Positions 47,843 to 56,980 of a stretch of DNA of 64,000 nt are shown here, in pieces. The notes under the pieces were generated by a model. The model was given only the letters and a program-made list of their open reading frames with translations, had not been told where the DNA came from and did not search any database. The position numbers and the translations under genes were made by a program. The DNA is taken from positions 46,408 through 110,407 of the forward strand of contig NZ_JARXRM010000045.1 of the NCBI RefSeq assembly GCF_029887875.1, given 5' to 3'. The DNA comes from Luteimonas endophytica (lineage in GTDB: Bacteria; Pseudomonadota; Gammaproteobacteria; Xanthomonadales; Xanthomonadaceae). Positions within the stretch are counted from its first letter, which is position 1, and each line of letters begins with the position of its first letter.

Positions 47843-49564
47843 CTAGGTGCCGTCCGCTCCCGCCATCATTTCGTCGCGGGCCGCCTTGAACGGATTGCCC
47901 TCGTACCAGTTCGGCCAGCGGTCCGGGTCGTCGACCAGGACGCGGCCGACCCGGTACAGCGCCTCCAGGTCCTGGATCACCCCGCCGAGGTTCCACTCCT
48001 CGCGGTAGACGTCGCCGGGCTGGTGGTAGCGCGATGCGTAGTCCTCGGTCGCGGCCTTGCCGGCCTCGGTGCCGCCCTCGACCAGATCGCTGCCGCCCTT
48101 GGCGTAGAGCGCCGGCACCCCGGCCTTGGCGAAATTGAAGTGGTCGGAGCGGAAGTAGAACCCGCCGGCGGGATTGCCTTCCTCCACCAGCGTGCGCTGC
48201 TGTTCGCCGGCGATGGTCTCGAGGATGTCCTCGAGCTCGGAACTGCCCTTGCCGGTGACCACGAAGTCGCGAGAGGGCCCGGCCACGCTCATCGCATCCA
48301 GGTTGATCACCGCGGCGATCTTCTCCATGGGGAATGTCGGCTGGGCGACGTAGTACTTGGATCCGAGCAGGCCCGATTCCTCCAGCGTGACCGCCAGGAA
48401 CACCAGCGAGCGCTGCGGCGCCGGCTCCTCGCTGGCGAAACGTTCGGCGATCTCGATGATGCCGGCGATGCCGGTGGCGTTGTCGACCGCGCCGTTGTAG
48501 ATGTCGCGCCCGCCGTCGTCGCGCTCGTGGGCGCCCAGGTGGTCCCAGTGGCCCATGTAGATCACCGCCTCGTCGGGGCTGGTGCTGCCAGGCAGCACGC
48601 CGATGACGTTGCGGGAGGACTTCTCCGCGACCGTGCTTTCCAGGTCAACCGACATGCTGGCCTGCAGCGGCACCGCCTCGAAGCCGCGACGGTTGGCGGC
48701 CGCGTACATCTCGTCGAGGTCGTGCCCGGAGTCGGCGAACAGCTGGCGCGCGACCTCGGTGCTGATCCAGCCCTGCGCCGGCAGGCGCGGCTCCGGATCG
48801 TCCTCGGCGCGCAGGTCGAACTGCGCGCCCGACCAGGAGTTGCGCACCACGTCCCAGCCGTAGGACGCGCCCTCGGTGTCGTGGACGATCAGCGCGGCGG
48901 CCGCGCCCTTGCGCGCGGCCTCCTCGTACTTGTAGGTCCAGCGCCCGTAGTAGGTCATCCGGTTGCCTTCGAACAGGCTCTCGTCGCCGGCGTGGAAGCC
49001 CGGGTCGTTGACCAGGATCACCACGGTCTTGCCCTCGACGTCGACGCCGGCGTAGTCGTTCCAGTCCTGCTCCGGCGCATCGACGCCGTAGCCGACGAAC
49101 ACCAGCTCGCTGTCGTCTATCTCCACCCGGGGCTGGCCGGTGCGCGTGCCGATCACCATATCGGTGCCGAACTCGAGCTCGCGTTGCTGGCCGTTGCTGT
49201 CCAGCCGCAGCACCGTCGACTCGTCGGCGGTGGTCTCGACCATGGGCACGGTCTGGTACCAGCCGCCATCCTCGCCGCCGGGCTGCAGGCCGATGCGTTC
49301 GTACTGGGCGCGGATGTATTCCACGGTCTTCTCTTCGCCCGGCGAGCCCGGAGCGCGGCCCTCGAATTCGTCGGAGGCGAGGGTGCGCACCAGTTCGCGG
49401 AAATCGTCCTCGGCGATCTCGGGCGAGAACGCGTGCGTCTCGGCCCCGGCGGCGGGGGCGGCGTCGGCCTGGGCCGTGGGCGCGGCGGCATCGTCCTGGC
49501 GGTCGCCGCCGCAGGCGGCCAGCGCCAGGGCGGCGGCCAGGCTGATCAGCAGGGGTCGTTGCAT
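47843..49564 (-). CDS. M28 family zinc metallopeptidase, lipoprotein
   Basis: The 573-residue protein starts with a lipobox (LALAAC, then GGD), followed by an Ala-rich linker and the peptidase domain. Within this a PA-type insert (about 150-290, with VDVEGKTVVILVNDPGFH) lies before the metal site. Zinc ligands are visible in MGHWDHLG, YNGAVDNATGIAG, TLEESGLLGS and SDHFNFAKAG. Family members are aminopeptidases; this one acts at the cell envelope. The start at 49564 is fixed by the lipoprotein signal. It is convergent with the MgtC-like gene and 73 bases downstream of the TVNG-repeat protein on the same strand, but no functional link is evident. Confidence 0.9.
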   Translation of the reverse strand: MQRPLLISLAAALALAACGGDRQDDAAAPTAQADAAPAAGAETHAFSPEIAEDDFRELVRTLASDEFEGRAPGSPGEEKTVEYIRAQYERIGLQPGGEDGGWYQTVPMVETTADESTVLRLDSNGQQRELEFGTDMVIGTRTGQPRVEIDDSELVFVGYGVDAPEQDWNDYAGVDVEGKTVVILVNDPGFHAGDESLFEGNRMTYYGRWTYKYEEAARKGAAAALIVHDTEGASYGWDVVRNSWSGAQFDLRAEDDPEPRLPAQGWISTEVARQLFADSGHDLDEMYAAANRRGFEAVPLQASMSVDLESTVAEKSSRNVIGVLPGSTSPDEAVIYMGHWDHLGAHERDDGGRDIYNGAVDNATGIAGIIEIAERFASEEPAPQRSLVFLAVTLEESGLLGSKYYVAQPTFPMEKIAAVINLDAMSVAGPSRDFVVTGKGSSELEDILETIAGEQQRTLVEEGNPAGGFYFRSDHFNFAKAGVPALYAKGGSDLVEGGTEAGKAATEDYASRYHQPGDVYREEWNLGGVIQDLEALYRVGRVLVDDPDRWPNWYEGNPFKAARDEMMAGADGT

Positions 49565-49637
49565 CTGGGGTCTCCGGCACGGGAAACCCCGATTCTAGCC
49601 GCTGGCGCCGTGGCGCACCCGTGCCGTGGGGGCGCGC

Positions 49638-50381
49638 TCAGTCGGCGGGCGCGCGCCTGCCGGAATACGGCTTGGCCTCGGCGCCGCTGATGCGGCCGGT
49701 GCGGGCGCTCTCGTGCACGTAGAGCGCCACCTCGCGCTCGAACACCAGCTCCCCCTCGATCACCGCGCCGGGGCCGACGATGATGCGCGGCGTGCGCTTG
49801 TTGACGTTGACCAGGAACCAGTTGGAGTTCGGCTTGCGGACGTGCAGGCCGCCGCGCACGTGCGAGCCCACGCCGACGGTGACGTCGCCGTTGGTGGTCT
49901 CGATGCCGCCGCCGACGTCGGTGTCGACCAGGCCGATGCCCCCGCTGACGGTGCCCACGTTGCCGCCGATGTTGCCGCCGCGGTCGATGAAGATGCTGCC
50001 GCTCACGGTTTCGACGGCGCCGGCGATGTCCGCGTTGCGGCCGGTACGAATCATGCCGTTGACGGTGGTGATGCTGCGCGCGGTGACGCCCTCGCCCAGG
50101 GTGATGCCGCCGTTGACGGTTTCCAGATTGCGCAGTTCGGCGCCGTCGCCTACGTTGATGCCGCCGTTGACGGTCTCCGCGTCCTCGGCGCGGACCCGCT
50201 CGCCGATGCGAACGCTGCCGTTGACCGTGCTCAGGTCGCCGTACGCCTGGCCGGCCTCCGCGGTCACCGAGCCGTTCACCTTGCTGATGTCTTCCTGGGC
50301 CATGACCGGACCGGCGAGCGCGATGGCGAGCGCAAGCGCTGTTGCGGGCAGGCTCGAGCGGGAGCGGGAAGGGAACTTCAT
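49638..50381 (-). CDS. secreted protein with repeated TVNG/TVSG beta-helix motifs
   Basis: The 247-residue protein has a signal peptide ([20 protein letters not shown], cut near VMAQ/E). Residues about 30-190 are short repeats of 16-20 residues with the core TVNG or TVSG, e.g. [40 protein letters not shown] and [20 protein letters not shown]. This regular pattern suggests a small parallel beta-helix, related in style to bactofilin or adhesin-like DUF4097 folds. The C-terminal 60 residues ([20 protein letters not shown]) carry a last rung and a basic tail. GGAGAG lies before the ATG. It diverges from gpmI. Function unknown; periplasmic scaffold or envelope sensor are options. Confidence 0.7.
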   Translation of the reverse strand: MKFPSRSRSSLPATALALAIALAGPVMAQEDISKVNGSVTAEAGQAYGDLSTVNGSVRIGERVRAEDAETVNGGINVGDGAELRNLETVNGGITLGEGVTARSITTVNGMIRTGRNADIAGAVETVSGSIFIDRGGNIGGNVGTVSGGIGLVDTDVGGGIETTNGDVTVGVGSHVRGGLHVRKPNSNWFLVNVNKRTPRIIVGPGAVIEGELVFEREVALYVHESARTGRISGAEAKPYSGRRAPAD

Positions 50382-50459
50382 GCGTCTCTCCTTGCAGCGT
50401 TTGCCGGTGGCCGGCCGGTGGCCGTGCCTTGCGTTACGGTCAGCATGCCCGGGCTTGGC

Positions 50460-50465
50460 TACAAT
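50460..50465 (+). promoter_or_regulatory. -10-like TACAAT of gpmI
   Basis: TACAAT lies 32 bases before the GTG start of gpmI in the spacer shared with the divergent TVNG-repeat gene. No convincing -35 is seen at 16-18 bases. Confidence 0.35.
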
Positions 50466-50497
50466 CGCACCTGTCCGAAGTCACGGGGTCGAACGTC

Positions 50498-52036
50498 GTG
50501 CCAGATTCCCAGAACCGCCCGAAACCGGTCGTGCTGCTGATCCTGGACGGCTGGGGCCATCGCGAGGATCCCCGCGACAACGCCCTGGCCGCCGCCGACA
50601 TCCCCAACTGGCGGCGCCTGTACGCGGCGCATCCGCATGCGCTGGTCCACACCGAGGGCCGCCACGTCGGGCTGCCGGACGGGCAGATGGGCAACTCCGA
50701 GGTCGGCCACATGAACCTCGGCGCCGGCCGCATCGTCTACCAGGAGCTGACCCGTATCGACGCCGCGATCGAGGACGGCAGCTTCTTCGACAACGCCGAA
50801 CTCGACGCCGCATGCGAGGCGGCGATCGCCTCGGGCGGCACCTTGCACCTCATGGGCCTGCTCTCGCCCGGCGGCGTGCACAGCCACGAACGGCACCTGT
50901 TCGCGATGCTGGAGCTGGCCGCCCGCCGCGGCGTGCCGCGGGTGGCGGTGCACGCCTTCCTGGACGGGCGCGACATGCCGCCGCGCTCGGCCGGTCCGAG
51001 CCTGGAAGCGCTGCAGGCCGAATGCGACCGCCACGGCAACGCGCGCATCGCCAGCGTCGGCGGGCGCTACTACGCGATGGATCGCGACAAGCGTTGGGAA
51101 CGGGTGCACAAGGGCTGGGATGCGATCGTCGAGGCCTCCGGCGAGCGCGCGGCCGATGCGGCCGCGGCGCTGGAGGCGGCCTACGGCCGCGGCGAGAACG
51201 ACGAATTCGTGCTGCCGACGGCGCTCGAGGGCGCGGCGCCGATGGCCGACGGCGACGCCGTCGTGTTCATGAACTTCCGCGCCGATCGCGCGCGGCAGCT
51301 CAGCGCTGCCTTCGTCGCCCCGGGCTTCGACGGCTTCCAGGCGCGGCGCCCCAAGCTGTCGCGCTACGTCTGCCTGACCGAATACGACGCCACGCTCCCG
51401 GCACCGGTGGCGTTCGCCCCGGACAACCTGCGCAACACCCTGGGCGAGGTGCTGGCCGCCAACGGCCTGACCCAGCTGCGCATCGCCGAAACCGAGAAAT
51501 ACGCGCACGTGACCTTCTTCTTCAGCGGCGGCCGCGAGGCGCCGTACCCCGGCGAGGAACGCATCCTGGTGCCGAGCCCGAAGGTCGCCACCTACGACCT
51601 GCAGCCGGAGATGAGCTGCGCCGAGGTCACCGAGAGGCTGGTCGAGGCGATCGAGTCGGGGCGTTTCGACGTGGTGGTGTGCAACTACGCCAATCCCGAC
51701 ATGGTCGGCCACAGCGGCGACCTGCAGGCCGCGGTGAAGGCGGTGGAGGCGGTCGACCAGGCGGTCGGCGCGGTGGTCGAGGCGACCCGGGCGCGCGGCG
51801 GCGAACTGCTGGTCACCGCCGACCACGGCAACGTCGAGATGATGCGGGATCCGGAAACCGGGCAGCCGCACACCTCGCATACGGTCGGGCCGGTCGACCT
51901 GATCTACGTCGGAGAGCGCGATGCCGGGTTGCACGACGGAGGCTCGCTGCGCGACATCGCGCCGACCATCCTCGACCTGCTCGGCATCGACCCGCCGCAG
52001 GAGATGACCGGCCGCTCGCTGCTGCTGCGGCGCTGA
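50498..52036 (+). CDS. gpmI: 2,3-bisphosphoglycerate-independent phosphoglycerate mutase
   Basis: The 512-residue Mn-dependent enzyme interconverts 3- and 2-phosphoglycerate in glycolysis. [14 protein letters not shown] holds the first metal-binding Asp and [15 protein letters not shown] the phospho-acceptor Ser67. [34 protein letters not shown] and [10 protein letters not shown] complete both domains. The start is GTG at 50498; an upstream open frame reaches 50342 but is not family sequence. It is followed 8 bases later by envC and then ctpA, a conserved gammaproteobacterial order, so the three are probably one operon. Confidence 0.96.
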   Translation: MPDSQNRPKPVVLLILDGWGHREDPRDNALAAADIPNWRRLYAAHPHALVHTEGRHVGLPDGQMGNSEVGHMNLGAGRIVYQELTRIDAAIEDGSFFDNAELDAACEAAIASGGTLHLMGLLSPGGVHSHERHLFAMLELAARRGVPRVAVHAFLDGRDMPPRSAGPSLEALQAECDRHGNARIASVGGRYYAMDRDKRWERVHKGWDAIVEASGERAADAAAALEAAYGRGENDEFVLPTALEGAAPMADGDAVVFMNFRADRARQLSAAFVAPGFDGFQARRPKLSRYVCLTEYDATLPAPVAFAPDNLRNTLGEVLAANGLTQLRIAETEKYAHVTFFFSGGREAPYPGEERILVPSPKVATYDLQPEMSCAEVTERLVEAIESGRFDVVVCNYANPDMVGHSGDLQAAVKAVEAVDQAVGAVVEATRARGGELLVTADHGNVEMMRDPETGQPHTSHTVGPVDLIYVGERDAGLHDGGSLRDIAPTILDLLGIDPPQEMTGRSLLLRR

Positions 52037-52044
52037 GCCGGGCC

Positions 52045-53256
52045 ATGGCGGCCCTCCGCACCGCCCTGGCCGCGGCCGTGCTGGCCGCCGGCATGGCCCT
52101 GGCAGCGCCGGCGGCCGGCCAGGAGCAGCGCGATGCCGAACGGCGCCTGCAGGAGGTTCGCCGCGAGTTGCGGGACGTGGCCGCCGAGCGGCGCCGGCTC
52201 GAAGGCCGCCGCGGCGCCGCCGCGCGCGCGTTGCGCGACGCCGACGAGCGGGTCGCCGCGAGCGCCGGCGCCCTGCGCCGGACCGAATCGGAACTCGAGC
52301 AGGGCGAACTGGCCCTGGCCGAACTCGGCGCCCGCCGCGGCGAGCTGCAGCAGCGGCTGGCGGCGCAGCGCCGCGAACTGGGGCAGCTGCTGCGCGCCGC
52401 GCACGCCATCGGCAACCACGCCGCGCTCAAGCTGCTGCTGGCGCAGGACCGGGTCGGCGACGCCAACCGCGCCCTGACCTACCACCGCTACCTGCAGCGC
52501 CAGCGCGCACGCCGGATCGGCGACCTGGCCGGCGAACTGGCCGAGCTCGATGCCGTCGAGCAGGAGATCGCCGCGCGTCGCGAAGCGCTCGACCGGGCGC
52601 GCGAGCGCCAGCGCCGGCAGCTGGCCGAACTGGAGCGCGAGCGCGCCGAGCGCGCCGGCACCGTGACCGAACTGGAACGCCGCCACGCGGACCGGCGCGC
52701 CCGCGAGAGCGCGCTCGGCCGCGACGCCAGGGCCTTGGAGCGGTTGATGACGCAGCTGCGCGAGGCCGCGGCCCGCGCCGCGGCTGCCGAACGCGCCGCC
52801 GCCGCACGCGCCGGGGCAGGCCGCGACGACGGGCGCCGGGCCCCGGCGCAGGTGGCGCGCGGAGCGCCGATCCGGGTGGGCGGACTGGGCTGGCCGGTCT
52901 CCGGGACGCTGCTGGCCGGCTTCGGCGGGCGCATGCCCGATGGCCGCGCCAGCTCCGGGGTGCTGATCGGTGCCGCTGCCGGCACCCCGGTCCAGGCGGT
53001 GGCGGACGGCACCGTGGTGTTCTCGGAGTGGATGACGGGCTACGGGCTGATCGCGATCGTCGACCACGGCAATGGCCACATGAGCCTGTACGCCCACAAC
53101 GACGCGCTGCTGCGCCAGGTCGGCGACCGGGTGAAGCGCGGCGATGCGGTCGGCAGCGTGGGCAGTTCCGGCGGGCAGGGCCAGCCGGCGCTGTACTTCG
53201 AGCTGCGCCGCGACGGCAAGCCGGTGGATCCGGCGACCTGGCTGCAGAAACGCTGA
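52045..53256 (+). CDS. envC: murein hydrolase activator EnvC
   Basis: The 403-residue protein has a signal peptide (ending APAAGQ), about 250 residues of Arg/Glu/Ala-rich coiled coil and a C-terminal LytM-like domain. The domain aligns with E. coli EnvC (YGLIAIVDHGNGHMSLYAHN, SVGSSGGQGQPALYFELRRD) and is degenerate: the HxxxD site reads SSGVLIG and the HxH site reads PALYFEL. It therefore cannot bind zinc and acts by activating amidases. It is recruited by FtsEX (36874-38506). The ATG at 52045 gives MAALRTALAAAVLAAGMALA. It lies 8 bases after gpmI and 94 bases before ctpA. Confidence 0.92.
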   Translation: MAALRTALAAAVLAAGMALAAPAAGQEQRDAERRLQEVRRELRDVAAERRRLEGRRGAAARALRDADERVAASAGALRRTESELEQGELALAELGARRGELQQRLAAQRRELGQLLRAAHAIGNHAALKLLLAQDRVGDANRALTYHRYLQRQRARRIGDLAGELAELDAVEQEIAARREALDRARERQRRQLAELERERAERAGTVTELERRHADRRARESALGRDARALERLMTQLREAAARAAAAERAAAARAGAGRDDGRRAPAQVARGAPIRVGGLGWPVSGTLLAGFGGRMPDGRASSGVLIGAAAGTPVQAVADGTVVFSEWMTGYGLIAIVDHGNGHMSLYAHNDALLRQVGDRVKRGDAVGSVGSSGGQGQPALYFELRRDGKPVDPATWLQKR

Positions 53257-53287
53257 ACGGCGCCCTTCGCGCCCGCGGCGCTGCGTG

Positions 53288-53293
53288 CATAAT
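53288..53293 (+). promoter_or_regulatory. -10-like CATAAT upstream of ctpA
   Basis: CATAAT lies 57 bases before the ctpA start, just after envC ends. A poor -35 (CTTCGC, 53265-53270) is 17 bases upstream. It may give ctpA its own promoter within the gpmI-envC-ctpA series. Confidence 0.3.
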
Positions 53294-53350
53294 CGGTCGA
53301 ACCCGGGTCGCATCGCGCGGTCTGACACTGCTCATTCCCGGAGCCGCTGC

Positions 53351-54985
53351 ATGCGCCATCTCCTGCTCTTGCTGATCCTCGCCGCGCTGTCGCCGGTCCC
53401 CCTGCCGGCGCAGGAGCGCGCCGCCGAACCGCAGGCCGGGCCGGCCGTCGAAGGCGCGGCCGGGGCCGGCCAGGCCCCGATGGGGGAGGTTCCGGCCGCT
53501 CCCGATGCCGCCCCCGCCGCGTCGGAGCCGGCGCCGGCCGCGGGCGAGCCGGAGGCCGGGGAGCCGACCGACCCGGGTGCCGCGGTTGCGCCCGCGGCGC
53601 AGCCGCAGGAGGACACGCCGCAGGAGGGCGGGGCGGAGCCGGCCGGCACCGAGCGCCCGGCAGCGGAGCCGGCTCCGCCGGCGGGGTCCCCGGCGACGCC
53701 GGAACCTGCGGCCGAGCCGGATCCAGGCGAGGCCCGCGTCGTCGGCCCCAGCGACGATCCCGACGCCGCCGAAGGCAGTTCGACGCGCGTGCCGCTGGCG
53801 GAGATCCGCCGCTATGTGGCGGTCTTCAACGCGATCCGCGAAGCCTACGTCGAGCCGGTCGACGATCGCGAGTTGATGCAGTCGGCCATCCGCGGCCTGC
53901 TGCTCGACCTCGATCCGCACAGCGCCTACCTGGAGGGCGACGCCGCCGAGGCCTTCGACGAGAGCACCTCCGGCGCCTACGCCGGCATCGGCGTGGAGGT
54001 GCTGCAGCTGCCCGAGGGCAGCCTGCGCGTGGTGGCGCCGATCGACGATACGCCGGCCGAGCGTGCCGGCATCCGCAGCGGCGACACCATCGTCGCCGCC
54101 GATGGCGTGACCTTCACCCCGTCCAGCCACGACGGCGCCGGCCCGCTGCGCGGCGAACCGGGCACCTCGGTGGTGCTCACCGTGCTGCGCGAAGGCGCCG
54201 CCGAGCCGCTGGAGATCCCGGTCGAGCGCCAGATCATCCGCGTGGCCAGCGTACGCGGGCGCATGCTCGAGCCCGGCTATGCCTACATCCGCATCGCCGC
54301 CTTCCAGGTCGACACCGCTGCGGAGTTCCAGCGCACCCTGCGAGAGCTCCAGGCGGACGGACCGCTGCGTGGACTGGTGATGGACCTGCGCAGCAATCCT
54401 GGCGGCCTGCTCACCTCGGCGGTGCAGATCGCCGACGACCTGCTCGACGCCGGCGCGATCGTCAGTACCCGCGGCCGGATCAGCATCAGCGATGCCGAGT
54501 TCTCGGCCACCCCCGGCGACCTGCTCGACGGCGCCCCGGTGGTGGTGATCGTCGACGCCGGCTCGGCCAGCGCCTCGGAGGTGCTGGCCGGGGCGCTGCA
54601 CGACAACGGCCGCGCGCGGATCGTCGGCAGCCGCACCTTCGGCAAGGGCTCGGTGCAGACCGTGCTGCCGCTCGACAACGGCGACTCGGTCAAGCTCACC
54701 ACCGCGCGCTACTACACCCCCAGCGGGCGTTCGATCCAGGCGCGCGGCATCGACCCGGACGTGGTGCTGGAAGCGGAGGACCGCCCGGCGCGGCTTGCCG
54801 GCGAGTACTCCGAAGCGGCCCTGCCAGGGCACCTGCGCGGCGATGAGGAAGCCCTGCCGGGCGACAACGCCGGCGAGGTGCTCGATGGCGACGGCCCGAT
54901 CGACGCGGCGCTGGCGGAACTGAAACATCCGACGCCGGGGCCGCAGCCGAAGGCCGCCCCCAGCGTTGCGAACGCCAGCCGCTGA
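53351..54985 (+). CDS. ctpA: C-terminal processing protease (S41 family), CtpA-like
   Basis: The 544-residue protein has a signal peptide (MRHLLLLLILAALSPVPLPA), a spacer of about 120 Ala/Pro/Glu-rich residues, an N-terminal helical region (VFNAIREAYVEPVDDRELMQ), a PDZ domain (GAYAGIGVEVLQLPEGSLRV on) and the S41 catalytic core. The nucleophile is in GSASASEVLAGAL and the Lys in TFGKGSVQ. It should trim or degrade periplasmic proteins from the C-terminus, often cell-wall hydrolases or lipoproteins, which fits its place after envC. The acidic spacer is unusual for CtpA. GGAG lies eight bases before the ATG. Confidence 0.92.
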   Translation: MRHLLLLLILAALSPVPLPAQERAAEPQAGPAVEGAAGAGQAPMGEVPAAPDAAPAASEPAPAAGEPEAGEPTDPGAAVAPAAQPQEDTPQEGGAEPAGTERPAAEPAPPAGSPATPEPAAEPDPGEARVVGPSDDPDAAEGSSTRVPLAEIRRYVAVFNAIREAYVEPVDDRELMQSAIRGLLLDLDPHSAYLEGDAAEAFDESTSGAYAGIGVEVLQLPEGSLRVVAPIDDTPAERAGIRSGDTIVAADGVTFTPSSHDGAGPLRGEPGTSVVLTVLREGAAEPLEIPVERQIIRVASVRGRMLEPGYAYIRIAAFQVDTAAEFQRTLRELQADGPLRGLVMDLRSNPGGLLTSAVQIADDLLDAGAIVSTRGRISISDAEFSATPGDLLDGAPVVVIVDAGSASASEVLAGALHDNGRARIVGSRTFGKGSVQTVLPLDNGDSVKLTTARYYTPSGRSIQARGIDPDVVLEAEDRPARLAGEYSEAALPGHLRGDEEALPGDNAGEVLDGDGPIDAALAELKHPTPGPQPKAAPSVANASR

Positions 54986-55044
54986 AGCAGGCAGGCACGA
55001 GTCCGGGGGATCGACCCTCCCCGCGGAACCGCCCTCGCCGCCGC

Positions 55045-55154
55045 TGTAGGAGCGCGCCATGCGCGCGAGGGCCGGTGCTGACGGAAGCGCCGGAGATCGC
55101 CGCCGACCCGGCCGAAGCTCCCGCGGCCTTCGCGGCCATGGGCCGCTCCTACAG
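55045..55154. repeat. REP-like composite (Z-type unit, then inverted Y unit)
   Basis: TGTAGGAGCGCGCCATGCGC with GCGA (55045-55068) is a Z-type unit. CCGCGGCCTTCGCGGCCATG with GGCCGCTCCTACA (55121-55153) is the reverse complement of the Y unit. They face each other about 55 bases apart between ctpA and the next, convergent gene, where they might also limit 3' degradation. No gene is seen in 54986-55189. Confidence 0.72.
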
Positions 55155-55189
55155 AGGCGTGGCGCAGTTGCGGGGTTTTTGGTGGCCGG

Positions 55190-55714
55190 CTATTCGGCGA
55201 TCAGCTTGCACTCGATGTGCACGCCGGAGCGGACCGCCACCGCCAGCGCGTCCTGGAAGGTGCCGCAGTCGAGCAGATTGTCCTCGGACGAGCGGCGCCC
55301 GGAATACACGTTGATCAGCAACTGGGGCTGGCCCCGTTCGATCAGCTGCAGCTGCCCGGCATCGAAATTCACCGGCGCGAACGCGACCCTGCCGGCGCCT
55401 TCCAGTTCCAGTTTCCGCTCGTGCAGGCTCAGCCAGCCGTCGCCGGTGCCTGGAAGCTCGCGCTGTTGCGCCGCCACCGTCGGGTAGCCGAAATAGTCGG
55501 CGGAGACCACCACGCTTTCGCCGCCGGCCGCCAGCGCGCGCGCTGCCGCTTCGGACAGGGTCACCTCCACCTCGAAGCCGTTGTCGGCCCTGGCCGGTGC
55601 GGCCGCGCCGGCCGGCGCCCCGGCCTCGCCCGCGGGGGTGGGCGTGCGCTCGCAGCCGGTGGAGGCGGCGGCGGCGAGGGCAAGCATCAGCGTGGTGCGG
55701 GCGGAAGGCTTCAT
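55190..55714 (-). CDS. putative lipoprotein of unknown function
   Basis: The 174-residue protein has a lipoprotein signal (LALAAAASTGC, then ERT) and a 25-residue Ala/Pro/Gly linker. The domain of about 130 residues is strand-rich (FEVEVTLSEAAARALAAGGE, SVVVSADYFGYPTVAAQQ, QPQLLINVYSGRRSSEDNLL, then DCGTFQDAL). There are two cysteines in the mature C-terminal part that could bond. I do not recognise a family beyond small xanthomonad lipoproteins. It lies 22 bases upstream of the DUF1820 gene's stop on the same strand, so rhomboid, DUF1820 and this gene run in the order 56.7 to 55.2 kb; however, this gene is transcribed away from them from its own start at 55714. Confidence 0.65.
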   Translation of the reverse strand: MKPSARTTLMLALAAAASTGCERTPTPAGEAGAPAGAAAPARADNGFEVEVTLSEAAARALAAGGESVVVSADYFGYPTVAAQQRELPGTGDGWLSLHERKLELEGAGRVAFAPVNFDAGQLQLIERGQPQLLINVYSGRRSSEDNLLDCGTFQDALAVAVRSGVHIECKLIAE

Positions 55715-55736
55715 TGCGCGTCTCTGCCCGGCCCGG

Positions 55737-56057
55737 TCAGCGCGGCTTGGCGGGCAGCGGGAAGGGCGTGACCACCTTTTCGCCGGAGCCCGCGTCGCGG
55801 ATCGCCGACTGGCCTTTCTTCTCGACCTCCTCGATGCGCAGGATGCACTGCATCGGCAGGTGCAGCACCCGGGTGCCGGCGAACTCGTCGCGCAGGCGCT
55901 CCTCGGTGGGATCCACCACCACGCCGTCGTGGACGTCGAACACCAGGTCCGCGACCTCGGTGAAGCCCCACAGGCTGCCGCTGTGCACGCGCCGCGCGTA
56001 CAGCTCGTAGACCTTGCCGAGGTTGAGGAAGCTGACCTTGTAGAGCGGCTTGAGCAT
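55737..56057 (-). CDS. DUF1820 family protein
   Basis: The 106-residue protein matches the DUF1820 family: LYKVSFLNLGKVYELYARRV, SLWGFTEVADLVFDV, VVVDPTEERLRDEFAGT and LPMQCILRIEEVEKKGQSAI. It is small, cytoplasmic and widespread in gamma- and betaproteobacteria, with no assigned function. The tail after residue 85 is variable. The rhomboid gene ends 18 bases upstream on the same strand. No Shine-Dalgarno is present, but TATACT ends 6 bases before the ATG, so the mRNA may be leaderless. Confidence 0.85.
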   Translation of the reverse strand: MLKPLYKVSFLNLGKVYELYARRVHSGSLWGFTEVADLVFDVHDGVVVDPTEERLRDEFAGTRVLHLPMQCILRIEEVEKKGQSAIRDAGSGEKVVTPFPLPAKPR

Positions 56058-56063
56058 GGCGGC

Positions 56064-56069
56064 AGTATA
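56064..56069 (-). promoter_or_regulatory. -10-like TATACT directly upstream of the DUF1820 gene
   Basis: On the minus strand TATACT is followed by six bases and the ATG at 56057. The arrangement equals that of hemF. No -35 is visible, and the hexamer lies between the rhomboid stop and this gene, so it could be fortuitous. Confidence 0.3.
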
Positions 56070-56075
56070 TTGCCT

Positions 56076-56768
56076 TCAGTACCCCTGGCGCCGCCGCAGC
56101 CGCCGCGCGATCGCGCCGCGCGAGGCCAGGGCGAACACCGCGCCGAACAGGAACCCGCCGACGTGCGCGGCCCAGGCGACCATGCCGAAGGCCGGGCCGA
56201 TGTAGGCGAACACCACCTGCAGCAGCGCCCAGATCCCGATCAGCAGCGAGGCCGGGGCGCGCACGAACTCCAGGAACAGCCCCAGCGGCAGCACCACCCC
56301 CAGGCGCGCGCGCGGGAACAGCGCCAGGTAGGCGCCGATCAGCGCCGAGACCGCGCCGCTGGCGCCGATGATCAGCCGGTCCGGCGCGCCGATCGCCAGC
56401 GCCGCGACGAAGTTGGCGAACGCGCCGCCGAGCAGGAACAGGCCGAGGAAGCGCCAGGGCCCCATCGCCCGCTCGGCCGGCAGCCCGAAGATCAGCAGGA
56501 ACACCAGGTTGCCGAGCAGGTGGGCCCAGTCGGCGTGCAGGAACAGCGCGCTCAGCAGGCGCAGCCAGCGCTCGGCCTCGGACCACGAGCGCAGCAGGTC
56601 GGTCGGCGCCAGGCCGCCGCTCAGCGCGCCCCATTCCAGCAGCAGGTCGTGCTGCATGCTGTCCGGGCGCATGCTCGCCCACAGGTAGGCCAGCCAGAGC
56701 AGGGCGCACAGCAGCGGGGTGGCCCAGCGGAAGCCCGGACGGGCGTGGGTGGGAATCGAGACGAACAT
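56076..56768 (-). CDS. rhomboid family intramembrane serine protease
   Basis: The 230-residue membrane protein has six to seven helices. The catalytic Ser is in IIGASGAVSALIGAYLALFP and the catalytic His in AWAAHVGGFLFG. ALFLHADWAHLLGNLVFLLI supplies the His/Asn of the oxyanion region. It would cleave transmembrane substrates within the membrane; no substrate gene is evident nearby. I choose the ATG at 56768 (MFVSIPTHARPGFRWATPLL); an in-frame ATG at 56837 adds 23 residues and cannot be excluded. It is followed 18 bases later by the DUF1820 gene and diverges from the FadL-like gene. Confidence 0.87.
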   Translation of the reverse strand: MFVSIPTHARPGFRWATPLLCALLWLAYLWASMRPDSMQHDLLLEWGALSGGLAPTDLLRSWSEAERWLRLLSALFLHADWAHLLGNLVFLLIFGLPAERAMGPWRFLGLFLLGGAFANFVAALAIGAPDRLIIGASGAVSALIGAYLALFPRARLGVVLPLGLFLEFVRAPASLLIGIWALLQVVFAYIGPAFGMVAWAAHVGGFLFGAVFALASRGAIARRLRRRQGY

Positions 56769-56980
56769 GCCGGCGGCGCCTGCGGGAAGCCGCCACGATA
56801 CCTGTTCAGCCTGGGCGGCGGCGGAATCGTGGCGCATGTCCCGTGACCACACGCCCGGGTACGGTTATAGTGCGCCCGGCGCCGCGGTCGGGAGGGCTTC
56901 CGATGCAGGGCACAGGGCCGGGACAAGGCCCTGGCATGTTGCGGCGCGTCAACCACGAAGTCATCGGAGACCACCCAGCA

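Noticed and set aside
55190..56768. A single rhomboid-DUF1820-lipoprotein operon
   Set aside because: Spacing is short (18 and 22 bases), but functional coherence and a shared promoter are not shown; TATACT before the DUF1820 gene may separate the units, so co-transcription is left open.
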